Source: an uncultured Opitutales bacterium | Lineage (GTDB): Bacteria; Verrucomicrobiota; Verrucomicrobiia; Opitutales; Intestinicryptomonadaceae | Length of the DNA: 64,000 bases | NCBI GenBank assembly: GCA_944389885.1 | Contig: CALXNZ010000002.1 | Span: 124,001-188,000 of the forward strand | Direction of reading: 5' to 3' | In this document: piece by piece, positions 37,764-46,413 of the stretch | How positions within the stretch are numbered: position 1 is the stretch's first letter | Layout of the letters: each line of letters opens with the position of its first letter | Notes under the pieces: model-generated | Databases searched by the model: none | What the model was told of the DNA's origin: nothing | Seen by the model: the letters and a program-made list of their open reading frames with translations, nothing else | Translations under genes and position numbers: made by a program

Positions 37764-38051
37764 ATGCCAAGCAATACGGAAAGATTTGCCGAGCGCAAAG
37801 AAATAACTGAAACACTGAAGGCCAGACTCATAGAAAACCTGGATATTCCATACCGCCCGGACGATATAAGCGACGACGTTGCGCTGATAGGTTCGGGGCT
37901 CGGGCTGGATTCGCTCGACGTGCTGGAGATAGTTTTGTGCGTGGAAAACAATTTCGGAGTAAAAGTTCCGGAATCGAGTTCCCATATACTCCGTTCCCTG
38001 AACACCTTGGCGGATTTCATAATGGAGGAACGCGGCAAATGCGCAAACTGA
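37764..38051 (+). CDS. Acyl carrier protein (cluster copy 2)
   Basis: 95 aa. Attachment serine in GSGLGLDSLDVLEIVL (Ser50 from this ATG). Closest in pattern to the first cluster ACP (both have GLGLDS), which suggests paralogues with separate jobs, as in aryl-polyene loci that carry two ACPs. ATG 37764 is used; a TTG five codons upstream is in frame. Overlaps the GcvT-like start by 13 bases. Confidence 0.9.
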   Translation: MPSNTERFAERKEITETLKARLIENLDIPYRPDDISDDVALIGSGLGLDSLDVLEIVLCVENNFGVKVPESSSHILRSLNTLADFIMEERGKCAN

Positions 38052-39130
38052 CACTTGAAAAACTCTGGGAGGCGGAGGGAGCAAACTTCGGGCAAGCGGG
38101 GGGCGCGCAATGCGTCGCTGACTTCGGGAATGCCGACGCCGAATACGGGAAGCTTCGCAACAGCGCGGCTCTCTGCGATTTTTCATTCACCCAACGCCTA
38201 TCCTTTGACGAATCCGACGGAATCGACTTTCTCGATTCAATGCTCGCTGCCAATATACTGAAACTGCGATACGGAAGAATAACCGACACTTATCTCGCCG
38301 ACGAATACGGCAATATTAGAGCCGAAGTGCTCGCCGGAAATATAGACGATAAAATAATCGCCGTACTCGAATCGCTCGACGACTCATGCTCGAAATGCCT
38401 TTCTGATGGTTCCGCACAATGCTCCGATTTAACAGATTCCCATATCCTATTATCGGTTGACGGCCCGGATTCATGGAAGGTCGCAGTGGCGGTATTCGGA
38501 ACCGACATACTCAACCTTCCATTTATGTCGGTAGAAAAGTATCGCTATGAAGACGCCGACACTTATCTAATGCGCAGCGGAAAAACCGGGGAATACGGCT
38601 ATCAGTTCATGGCCCCAAACGCGATTGCGGAGAAACTCGCAAAACGCCTTTTGGAGGAATCTAAAAAGCTCGGGGGCGGACTGTGCGGAATGGCCGCGCA
38701 CGCCCTTGCAAGGCTCGACGGAAATTTTTTTAATATATACGGGGAAGGCGCAAGAGTACTGAACCCTCTAAAACTCGGCCTGCAATGGATGACGGATTTT
38801 GAAAAGGAAAAATTTCCGGGTTCCGAAAAAATATACTCGGAACGCGACTCCGGTATTTCACAAAAAATCTGCGCCGTGCAATCGGCCGGAGACACCCCCC
38901 TCAATCCCGGGGATAAAATATTCGACTCCGACGATGAAGTAGGGGAAGTTGTACACGCCCTAAGATCTCCAATATCCGGGAAATGGACCGGGCTCGCCCT
39001 CATGAAATCGCATTGCGCGTTTTCCGGTTTTGGTTTTTCAAGAACCCCAAACGGCGGCGAAGAAATATTCACCGTTTCACGCCCGACAGTGCTCGCCAAA
39101 AGCCTCAGCAAACCTATGCTTCAAGAATAA
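38039..39130 (+). CDS. GcvT/YgfZ-like folate-binding protein in lipid cluster
   Basis: 363 aa with the aminomethyltransferase fold: NSAALCDFSFTQRLSF, the VDGPDSWKVAVAVFG segment (GcvT has a similar GP motif), SGKTGEYGYQFMAP (like GcvT tGexGye), and NPLKLGLQWMTDFEKEKFPG. True glycine-cleavage T-protein would sit with gcvH/gcvP; none are here. Folate or one-carbon chemistry on a small molecule is possible, as is a non-enzymatic role like YgfZ. ATG 38039 is chosen from the start of the domain and the ACP overlap. Ends with TAATG, sharing a base with the thioesterase. Confidence 0.82.
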   Translation: MRKLTLEKLWEAEGANFGQAGGAQCVADFGNADAEYGKLRNSAALCDFSFTQRLSFDESDGIDFLDSMLAANILKLRYGRITDTYLADEYGNIRAEVLAGNIDDKIIAVLESLDDSCSKCLSDGSAQCSDLTDSHILLSVDGPDSWKVAVAVFGTDILNLPFMSVEKYRYEDADTYLMRSGKTGEYGYQFMAPNAIAEKLAKRLLEESKKLGGGLCGMAAHALARLDGNFFNIYGEGARVLNPLKLGLQWMTDFEKEKFPGSEKIYSERDSGISQKICAVQSAGDTPLNPGDKIFDSDDEVGEVVHALRSPISGKWTGLALMKSHCAFSGFGFSRTPNGGEEIFTVSRPTVLAKSLSKPMLQE

Positions 39131-39552
39131 TGCCGCGAAGAATAACACGCAGGCTCGAATTCACACCGGAATTCAGAGAATTCGACATGATGGGCGTAGC
39201 CCATAACGCCGCTTATTTTAATTGGTTTGAAAGGGGGAGATTCCAAATACTCAACGATATAATGCCGATGTCGGAATCTTTAAGAAACAAGCTCGCAGTG
39301 GTCGTTCTGGAAAATCGCTGCAAGTATGTGGAATCAATCCGATACGAAGAGCCGCTCCTGCTGATTACCCGCCATAAAATAGACGACTTTTACACGGGCC
39401 GCCTCGAGTTTGAGCATGAACTCTCAGGCCTAAACACAAAGCGCCTGCACGCTACGGGATTTTGCATGTGCTCAATAATAAATACCGACACCGGCGCTCT
39501 CGCCCGCGAATTCCCGCAGGAATTATGGCAGAAATACTCTTCTCTAAAATGA
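39130..39552 (+). CDS. 4HBT-family acyl thioesterase
   Basis: Hot-dog-fold thioesterase of 140 aa. The motif [20 protein letters not shown] fits YbgC-type enzymes (catalytic Asp in FDMMG), followed by [12 protein letters not shown] and a C-terminal strand region. Likely releases the ACP- or CoA-bound product, or proofreads. Shares one base with the upstream gene and overlaps the FabG start by 4 bases. Confidence 0.88.
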   Translation: MPRRITRRLEFTPEFREFDMMGVAHNAAYFNWFERGRFQILNDIMPMSESLRNKLAVVVLENRCKYVESIRYEEPLLLITRHKIDDFYTGRLEFEHELSGLNTKRLHATGFCMCSIINTDTGALAREFPQELWQKYSSLK

Positions 39553-40283
39553 ATCTCGAAGGAAAAACAGCAATCGTAACAGGTGGCTCGCGGGGAATAG
39601 GCGCGGCCGTCGTGGAGAAATTGTCGGAGCTTGGCGCAAAGGTCTATTTCACTTATCAAAAAAGCGCCGCCAGCGCCGAAGCTTTGGCCGAACGCTGTAA
39701 AGCCCGCGCAATGCTATGCCCCCAATCTGACGGTGAATCCATATCGAAACGTGTAGCTGAAATACTTTCTGAATGCGGTTCAATAGACATTCTCGTAAAC
39801 AATGCGGGCATCACAAGAGACACATATCTGCCTCTCATGCCGGAATCCGAATGGAACACGGTAATAGACACAAATCTGAACGGCGCATACCGTTGGACAA
39901 AAGCCGTATCAAAATCTATGTACTCAAACAGGAGAGGAAGCATAGTATTCATATCCTCTGTATCGGGCCTGGTGGGAATTCCCGGGCAGACAAACTATGC
40001 GGCGAGCAAGGGCGCAATATGTTCATTTATGCGGGCTATCGCCGCGGAATTCGGAACAAGGGGAATACGCGCAAACTGTGTGTGCCCGGGGTTTATTTCC
40101 ACAGATATGACCGCAAAAATCCCGCGGGACATCGCAAACGCCCAAAAGAAAAGGATAGTTATGGGGCGTTTCGGGAATCCTTCTGAGGTCGCCGACGCGG
40201 TGGCGTTTTTGGCCTCTGATAAAGCATCGTATATAACAGGCCAAATACTCACCGTTGACGGAGGCTTGACGGGCTGCGCCTAA
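39549..40283 (+). CDS. 3-oxoacyl-ACP reductase (FabG-like SDR)
   Basis: NADPH-dependent ketoreductase, 244 aa. Seen: [14 protein letters not shown] cofactor loop, NNAGIT, SSVSG with the catalytic Ser, YAASKG (Tyr/Lys), [13 protein letters not shown], and VDGGLTG at the end. Frame is open upstream, but ATG 39549 overlaps the thioesterase stop (ATGA) and matches the family start [12 protein letters not shown]. Its stop overlaps the stop of the opposite-strand flavin reductase by 4 bases. Confidence 0.95.
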   Translation: MNLEGKTAIVTGGSRGIGAAVVEKLSELGAKVYFTYQKSAASAEALAERCKARAMLCPQSDGESISKRVAEILSECGSIDILVNNAGITRDTYLPLMPESEWNTVIDTNLNGAYRWTKAVSKSMYSNRRGSIVFISSVSGLVGIPGQTNYAASKGAICSFMRAIAAEFGTRGIRANCVCPGFISTDMTAKIPRDIANAQKKRIVMGRFGNPSEVADAVAFLASDKASYITGQILTVDGGLTGCA

Positions 40284-41353
40284 GCGTTTCCGCGGGGAAA
40301 AATGCGATTGAGCTTTGCCATGAGCGACAAGTCTCCCTCAACTTTCAAAAAGCCTTTCTTCATCTCCTCAATAGCATTTTTACGCCCCGAAGACAGCCCT
40401 ACCCAGACTTCCGGAGCGCAATACACGGCCAACTGCTCCTTAAAATCCGAACTGCGGCAAAGTTCGCACGAGCCTTCAGCGATTTTTATGGAATAGACGC
40501 GCGAATCCCCAAAGTCAAAGCGTATTGACGCGTTCTTTGGCGAGTTTTGCGGAGAAAACCTCTTGCACATTTCAGAAAGAAGAATTCCCATATCTTCGGA
40601 AGCCGCCCCGGAGGAAAATCCACCACGACTATCCCCGCGTTTCCTCAAAGCCCAGAATACTTTAGCGTTTGCGGCAAAGGCTGCGTCGCTCTCAGCCAAT
40701 TCAAGTTCCGCCGTTCTCAATGTGCGCGGCTGTATAAAACCTTCCAAGCCGAATTGCTCTCCGGCCTTCACCATTGCGTCAAGCACGCGCCGGACACGCA
40801 GGGACATTCCGCCGAGTATGGAAAAATATGGAGACTCACCACGCCTAATGTCGGCCACATATTCTATGCCCAAAGCCCCGGCTATAGATGCATATGTCGC
40901 CGACATGGCATCAAACGAACCTCTCAGCCTCCCGGAAGCAATGCTTATTGTGACAAGCTTTTTAGGCTTTAGAGGAAATGAGGTTATATTTATCAAATTG
41001 CCCTTTTCCTTATCGAAGTCGTATCCCTTGACGAAAGGAAAACATCTGTCAAAGAACGCCTTCATCTGGGCGCTCATTCCATAGAAGTATACCGGTGAGA
41101 CACAAACTAAGGCGTCGGCCTCCTCAACCAAGGGTATGATGGCGCGCATATCGTCGTTTATCGGGCAAGCTCCGCGCGCGCTGTCGGACGAAGAGCATAT
41201 AAAGCAACCTCTGCACGGGTTTATATTTGACGAACACAAGTCTACATCGTCCACATGCGCGGGAGTTCTGCGCAAGCCTTCCGCGAACAGATCGGCCATT
41301 TTGTCCGATACCCCTCCTTTGCGGGGATTCCCTCTCAGAATCAACACCCTCAT
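40280..41353 (-). CDS. NADPH-dependent FMN reductase with SCP2-like C-terminal domain
   Basis: 357 aa, two parts. N-terminal flavodoxin-like reductase (about 1-185): [18 protein letters not shown] (FMN phosphate loop), Cys47-x2-Cys50-x2-Cys53 with Cys63 (ferredoxin-like iron-sulfur flavoprotein layout), [19 protein letters not shown]-terminal ~100 residues (about 255-357): [15 protein letters not shown] and [37 protein letters not shown] match the sterol-carrier-2 lipid-binding domain. A redox enzyme carrying its own lipid-binding domain could act on the cluster's acyl product, perhaps saturating or desaturating it. Start overlaps the FabZ stop by 4 bases. Confidence 0.82.
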   Translation of the reverse strand: MRVLILRGNPRKGGVSDKMADLFAEGLRRTPAHVDDVDLCSSNINPCRGCFICSSSDSARGACPINDDMRAIIPLVEEADALVCVSPVYFYGMSAQMKAFFDRCFPFVKGYDFDKEKGNLINITSFPLKPKKLVTISIASGRLRGSFDAMSATYASIAGALGIEYVADIRRGESPYFSILGGMSLRVRRVLDAMVKAGEQFGLEGFIQPRTLRTAELELAESDAAFAANAKVFWALRKRGDSRGGFSSGAASEDMGILLSEMCKRFSPQNSPKNASIRFDFGDSRVYSIKIAEGSCELCRSSDFKEQLAVYCAPEVWVGLSSGRKNAIEEMKKGFLKVEGDLSLMAKLNRIFPRGNA

Positions 41354-41793
41354 ATTGCGACATTTTCCGCAGACACCAAAACCAGCACTCCCGAAGCCAC
41401 AAGGCGCTGTTCGGACAATGCCTCCACCGAGAAACGGCAGAGACCGCCGTATTCGCGCTCGAGACGAGATTTAAGCTCAAGAGTTTCGCCTGCGCGAGCC
41501 ACGCTTACAAATTTAATATTGTTTGACGCCAGAAAGAACATTTTGTTCCCGGGTTCCGAATCTGCTTTTAGAGCCAAAAGCAATCCGCTCGCCTGGGCAA
41601 GGGCCTCAACTGCTATAACTCCGGGAAGTATGGGCATGTTCGGGAAATGCCCCTTAAAAAAGGGCAATTCCGGTTTTAGCTCAAAAGTTGCGCATATGCT
41701 TCCGCGCTTCTCGAAAGACGCGACCGAATCCACAAATAAAAACGGATCGCGATGCGGTAAATAATTCTTTACGCTTTCCCTATTTAAAATCAT
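41350..41793 (-). CDS. 3-hydroxyacyl-ACP dehydratase (FabZ-like)
   Basis: 147 aa hot-dog dehydratase. NYLPHRDPFLFVD at the start, GHFPNMPILPGVIAVEALAQASG with His49 and Glu63 as the likely catalytic pair. Dehydrates the ketoreduced chain; the only dehydratase in the locus. Sits between PlsC-like and flavin reductase genes in an operon led by addB. Confidence 0.93.
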   Translation of the reverse strand: MILNRESVKNYLPHRDPFLFVDSVASFEKRGSICATFELKPELPFFKGHFPNMPILPGVIAVEALAQASGLLLALKADSEPGNKMFFLASNNIKFVSVARAGETLELKSRLEREYGGLCRFSVEALSEQRLVASGVLVLVSAENVAI

Positions 41794-41801
41794 CTGCTAC
41801 G

Positions 41802-42578
41802 TCATTTAAACGATTGGCGCAGTTGGGCAAGTTTTTTCGAAATTCTCGAATAGGCCGCGTCCGACATTTTCCCATACGATAATCCCGATTCTAAAGGCGG
41901 CAAAAAGTCTATTATGAATTTGTTTCCCTTTTTTTGAGGAAGCCACGGTTGCCCTTTTGAAAGAAATGGATACCTTGAAAATACCACGCAAGGATAAACC
42001 GGAGCATTGCTCTCATGGGCAAGCTTAAACGCGAGCCCCTGAAAGTCTTGAAGCCTGCCGTTCTTGCTGCGTTTGCCTTCGGGAAACACTATCAGATTGC
42101 GCCCGGAAGCCAGAATTTTACGCGCGGAGGAAAACGCCGCAGCCGCGGCTGCGGGAGAGCGACTGTCTATAACGCAGAAGTCGAATATTTTTATAAGCAC
42201 CCAGACCGCCAACCAGTTCTTATATTTTCTTTTTATGACAACCCCGGCGTTTGGAATCAGCGACAACAAAAACAGCGGATCCAAAAGCGACGAATGGTTG
42301 CATACATAAACGCAGCCGGATTTCTCACTCAAAGCCGGAGGCAGTTCGATTTCATACATGCCCAGCCGCGGCCAAAGCTTGAGAGTTTGGAAAGCCAATA
42401 TATGCCGGAGAGCGCGGGACAAAAACAACTTGCGTTTATGCGGAGCAAACGCAACACATATCGCGGCAGATGAAATTATAAATATCAGATTGGCGAAGAT
42501 ATAAATTATCCCGCAGGCTATAAATTTGAAATTGAAGAGTGCCCCGCCAATTCCGGAAAATTTTTCTGTACGCTCCAT
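41802..42578 (-). CDS. 1-acyl-sn-glycerol-3-phosphate acyltransferase-like (PlsC family)
   Basis: 258 aa membrane-bound LPLAT. Hydrophobic N-terminus (about 18-45), HX4D active site His95...Asp100 (CNHSSLLDPLF), and FPEGKRSKNGRL acceptor motif. Probably attaches the cluster product, or a fatty acid, to a lipid backbone. Eight bases separate it from fabZ. Confidence 0.9.
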   Translation of the reverse strand: MERTEKFSGIGGALFNFKFIACGIIYIFANLIFIISSAAICVAFAPHKRKLFLSRALRHILAFQTLKLWPRLGMYEIELPPALSEKSGCVYVCNHSSLLDPLFLLSLIPNAGVVIKRKYKNWLAVWVLIKIFDFCVIDSRSPAAAAAAFSSARKILASGRNLIVFPEGKRSKNGRLQDFQGLAFKLAHESNAPVYPCVVFSRYPFLSKGQPWLPQKKGNKFIIDFLPPLESGLSYGKMSDAAYSRISKKLAQLRQSFK

Positions 42579-42595
42579 TTTTTATAATAGAGAAA

Positions 42596-43276
42596 TCACA
42601 AGCGAGCACCCTTTTCAAGGCTTAACCTATCCGCAAAAACCAATCCGAAATGCCGGAATATCGCCAAAACCGCAACCAATAGCGCGAATACGGGAATTCC
42701 CACCCACGAAGAATCGGCCGCCGCCGCCCCAATGCAAATTACGGCCAAAGCTATGGCTCCCTGAACAAACAGCCCTACAAAAAAGTAAACTCCGAACCTG
42801 ACCGACAAGGCTCCAAGAAAAATATTCTGCAGCCAGTAGGGAACACCCGGCACGGCTCTAATAAAAAAGCATATGTCAAAATCCGCTCTGGCAGTCCCGA
42901 TTTTACCGACGACATTCCCCACTCCCATTTTAGCCATAACACCCGACAACGCGGAACGCTTTAGACGGGATTCCGCCCAGCCGCAAGGGAGAATAAAGCG
43001 TCCCGCAAAAAAACCCATGGTTGAACTCAAAACCAGAGCCATGAGGCACAAGCCCCACCCTTCAAGTATTCCGAAAGCCGCCCCGGCCGAAAAATAACAC
43101 AGTGAAACCGGCAGCCCCAAGGCGCATCCTATTCCCATTCCCAAGAAAAACAATTCCGCGCTACCCGACTCCAACGCCAACATTTTCATTTCTTCAAACA
43201 CCACGCCCCAACCGAATGCATACTCCACAAGCGCAATTATAGAGCAAAACAGCGCCACTCTCAAAAAGATTTTCAT
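42596..43276 (-). CDS. TVP38/TMEM64 (VTT-domain) membrane protein
   Basis: 226 aa with five to six helices. The SNARE-associated/VTT signature FFIRAVPGVPYWLQNIFLGAL and GFFAGRFIL identify the family, related to phospholipid scramblases and DedA proteins. ATG 43276 overlaps the addA stop (ATGA). Possible role in moving a lipid intermediate, inferred only from its neighbours. Confidence 0.85.
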   Translation of the reverse strand: MKIFLRVALFCSIIALVEYAFGWGVVFEEMKMLALESGSAELFFLGMGIGCALGLPVSLCYFSAGAAFGILEGWGLCLMALVLSSTMGFFAGRFILPCGWAESRLKRSALSGVMAKMGVGNVVGKIGTARADFDICFFIRAVPGVPYWLQNIFLGALSVRFGVYFFVGLFVQGAIALAVICIGAAAADSSWVGIPVFALLVAVLAIFRHFGLVFADRLSLEKGARL

Positions 43277-46200
43277 ATAAATCTCAATATTCCCGAAGAA
43301 TTCACGTCCACAATCCACAGGGACACATTTTCAGTGCCGAACAGTTTCCGCGCCGCGGTTTTATAAGCAGACATCTGCCCGGAATACTTATGGAGCAAGT
43401 CGGCCCCGGATTCAGAGGACGCCTTGAAATCGAGAACATCTACCTCTTTGCCTCCGGATTCCGAAATCCTAATATTTACGCGGTCGAACACTCCCTTAAT
43501 TAAGGCCCCGGAATCGGAGCACACAAATGGATACTCCCTGTAAATTTCCGCAAATTCCCCCGCGTTGAAATAACGCGATATATCAGAATTGGACAGGCAC
43601 GATTTTACAAGTTCAACCGCTCTCCCAGAATGCTCCGACAATCTCTCAAAATTCTTAAACGGCACTCCGTCAACATCGGACGTATCTTCCAACAACGCAA
43701 ACGCCCTGTGCACGAGTTCGCCGAAATCGGAATGCTCCGTACAAACGGCTCTCGAGTATCTCCTTCGCGGAAATTTCATATTATTATCCGACGGACGCAT
43801 AAAGACAAAATTCGGCGCAGGTTTGCCCGCATTCGCAATTAAACTCCACGGCGCGCTTTTAACCTCCTCGCGCGGTTCGGTTAGCGCGGGAATTTTTGAG
43901 AACCAATCCCAATCACCAAACGCTACGCGAGTGCCCATTCCGCACTTTACACTCTCCGGCGCAAACTCAAATGCTTTCCCGGCATGCTCGGCGAAAGAAT
44001 ACGCGGCTGTCCCCTTTTTCCATGAGCCGTCGGATATCAAATACAGGGCTTTCTTCGATCTGGTGACCCCCACATAGAAAGAGCATATCCGCCCCAAGGC
44101 CTCCGTCTCCCTTATCTTTTCATAGCACTTAAAGAGCTGGGGGTCCATTGCGCATATATTCGACGGGGGAAGTGCAATGACGACTTCACCGCCGTCCGAA
44201 GCCTCCATTTTTACCAACTTTACGGAATCCGACGCCGATCTCGGATTGTCGAGTTGGGGCATTATGACAATGTCAAAGCCAAGCCCCTTTGACTTGTGGA
44301 TAGTCATAACCCTGACCATGTTTCCTTCGGTGCGCTCCCTGACTGTATAGGAGGCGGCATACGATTCAAACGAATCAATGTCCAAGCCGCATTCCGAAGC
44401 GTCAAATTCCGCGGCGCAACTCGACAATGCCGACAAGCGCGCCAGGGAAAATTCGTCTGAAACCGCTTTTAAGACATATTCCCCAATAACCCCGACCGCT
44501 CTTTCCATACCGCCATCGGAAGCCGCTTGCAGAATCTTCGCGCGCCATGCGTCTCCATCTAAAAATCCGGCCAGAGGAGTCATTCTAACATAGGCCTCGG
44601 CGGCGCTGTCCGTTGGATGGAAAGCGCAATGCAACAGCTTTAGAACAGCCGGAACAACCATGTTGTCGCCAGTTATTCCGCTCTCCAATTCGGAATCGGC
44701 GGAGAATCCCACAAGGCCGTCTCTATCGGCAAATCTGCGCAAATCCTCAACTATGGAAACCGCCAAATCATTTCTTTGGACGAGAATCGCGCAGCTTAGA
44801 CCGCGTACCCACGGCTTTATCTCGAACAATATCCTATACACCGCCTCCGCGACACTCTCCCCGGACTCCCTCTCCAAAAACGCCGCGCAGCCATTGTTTC
44901 CAAGGCTCGGGTGGGAACTGTGCCGGCTCCACATGTCTCCCCATACTTTCCCGGCCCCCTCATTGAATCCAGACAGGGAATCGGCGTCCGAAAATAAAAG
45001 GTTTACCGCGTCGATAACAGGTTTACTCGATCTGTACGATACGTTTAGAGGCTCGCCGTCGTTTATATTTCCATTGTGCGCATTGAAAATCTCGTCAAAA
45101 AGTTCCGGAGCCCCCCCTCTCCAGGAATACAGAGACTGCTTCTTATCGCCCACATAATATAATGTTCTCTCGCCCGACGTATCCTGTAAAATTTCCTCAA
45201 GAAGCCCCGACAGCGCCCTCCACTGGAGCCTCGACGTATCTTGAAATTCGTCCAAGAGCCAGTGATCGTGCCTGGCGTCCAGCCTGTATTCCACCATGCC
45301 GCGCTCCGCGTCAAACGACGGATCGGAAAGCAAAACGGGAATGTCGTCGAACCTCAGGAATCCGGCCATTCTCACCCTTCTGGAATATTCCATTTCAAAC
45401 CGTTCTGCAAATTTCCCCATAGCCGAAGCCGCGCGCAGGGAATTTCCCAGACAGGCTCCGAATAACATTTTCGACAGGCTAAGAAGAAGTTTTTTTTGAG
45501 TCTCAGAAAGAAGCGTTTTCCCGATGCTAAGTTCCGCAGAACCGCCTTCGCAAATCCTACCGTCCCTCAACATTTCAATAAATTCCGACAGCCCCTTCGC
45601 CTTTGAAGAACTGACATCTCCAACGGAGGATTTCTTGAAAAAGGTCAATATCGACCCGACATCGCGGCTCACTTTACCGGAAACCTTATCGCGCAAGGAT
45701 TCCTCAAGCTCGCCCAGGCGCGACGCATACGCCTCCTGATCCCATTCCTCTACGGGAAAGGCCGTATTTGAAAGCAGCTTTACATTTCCCCAACGCCCCT
45801 TGTACGGAAATGAACAGTAGATAGGATATATCCACTGCAAGAATTTAAGCGCCCTATCGAAGAGCCTCTTGCTGTTTTTTCCACCGGAGATATGCGATAA
45901 TATCTCGTCGAGTCTCGATGAATCGGAAGGGCTGCGGTTTGCATCTTGGAACACCGCCCTCAAGGATTCCGCTTCCGCCCGTTTCCGTTCGAATTCCCCT
46001 ATTATTTTTATTCCGCCGAGAATCCCGAGCTCCGAGGCAAACGCCTGCACAAATCTCGCCTCAAATGAATCTATAGTGCGCAAATCCAAGCGCGGAATAT
46101 CGCTTACTATTTTTTCCAATAATTCCGCGAAATCGCCACGGGACATTCCCTTGCGCCCACCAAGTTTTTCGACCTCGTCCGCCAATCGGCGCGCGTCGCC

Positions 46201-46413
46201 CTCCGATTCCGCGGCTCCGGCAATTCTATCGAGTATTTTATCCATGAACTCCGCGGCCGCCGTTCTGGAGAAAGTCAGGGCGCAAATGCTGCGCGGGGGA
46301 TAGATTGTGGACAAGGCTATAAAACGGCTCGTTAGGGCGTAAGTTTTGCCCGAACCCGCCGATGCCACGGTGCGCTCATTGGAAAATATGCGTCCTCTTT
46401 TCTCTGATGTCAT
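43273..46413 (-). CDS. addA: AddA-like helicase-nuclease
   Basis: UvrD/RecB-type superfamily 1 helicase with a C-terminal nuclease, part of a double-strand-break end-processing complex. 1046 aa. Walker A ASAGSGKT (about 17-24), LTFSRTAAAEFMDKIL (motif Ia), HDHWLLDEFQDTSRLQW (motif II), YVGDKKQSLYSWRGG (III), VMTIHKSKGLGFDIVIMPQ (V), YVGVTRSKKALYLIS (VI). PD-(D/E)XK core: VDVLDFKAS (Asp995, Lys997) and YSGQMSAYK. Overlaps addB by 4 bases and the VTT gene by 4 bases. Confidence 0.9.
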   Translation of the reverse strand: MTSEKRGRIFSNERTVASAGSGKTYALTSRFIALSTIYPPRSICALTFSRTAAAEFMDKILDRIAGAAESEGDARRLADEVEKLGGRKGMSRGDFAELLEKIVSDIPRLDLRTIDSFEARFVQAFASELGILGGIKIIGEFERKRAEAESLRAVFQDANRSPSDSSRLDEILSHISGGKNSKRLFDRALKFLQWIYPIYCSFPYKGRWGNVKLLSNTAFPVEEWDQEAYASRLGELEESLRDKVSGKVSRDVGSILTFFKKSSVGDVSSSKAKGLSEFIEMLRDGRICEGGSAELSIGKTLLSETQKKLLLSLSKMLFGACLGNSLRAASAMGKFAERFEMEYSRRVRMAGFLRFDDIPVLLSDPSFDAERGMVEYRLDARHDHWLLDEFQDTSRLQWRALSGLLEEILQDTSGERTLYYVGDKKQSLYSWRGGAPELFDEIFNAHNGNINDGEPLNVSYRSSKPVIDAVNLLFSDADSLSGFNEGAGKVWGDMWSRHSSHPSLGNNGCAAFLERESGESVAEAVYRILFEIKPWVRGLSCAILVQRNDLAVSIVEDLRRFADRDGLVGFSADSELESGITGDNMVVPAVLKLLHCAFHPTDSAAEAYVRMTPLAGFLDGDAWRAKILQAASDGGMERAVGVIGEYVLKAVSDEFSLARLSALSSCAAEFDASECGLDIDSFESYAASYTVRERTEGNMVRVMTIHKSKGLGFDIVIMPQLDNPRSASDSVKLVKMEASDGGEVVIALPPSNICAMDPQLFKCYEKIRETEALGRICSFYVGVTRSKKALYLISDGSWKKGTAAYSFAEHAGKAFEFAPESVKCGMGTRVAFGDWDWFSKIPALTEPREEVKSAPWSLIANAGKPAPNFVFMRPSDNNMKFPRRRYSRAVCTEHSDFGELVHRAFALLEDTSDVDGVPFKNFERLSEHSGRAVELVKSCLSNSDISRYFNAGEFAEIYREYPFVCSDSGALIKGVFDRVNIRISESGGKEVDVLDFKASSESGADLLHKYSGQMSAYKTAARKLFGTENVSLWIVDVNSSGILRFI

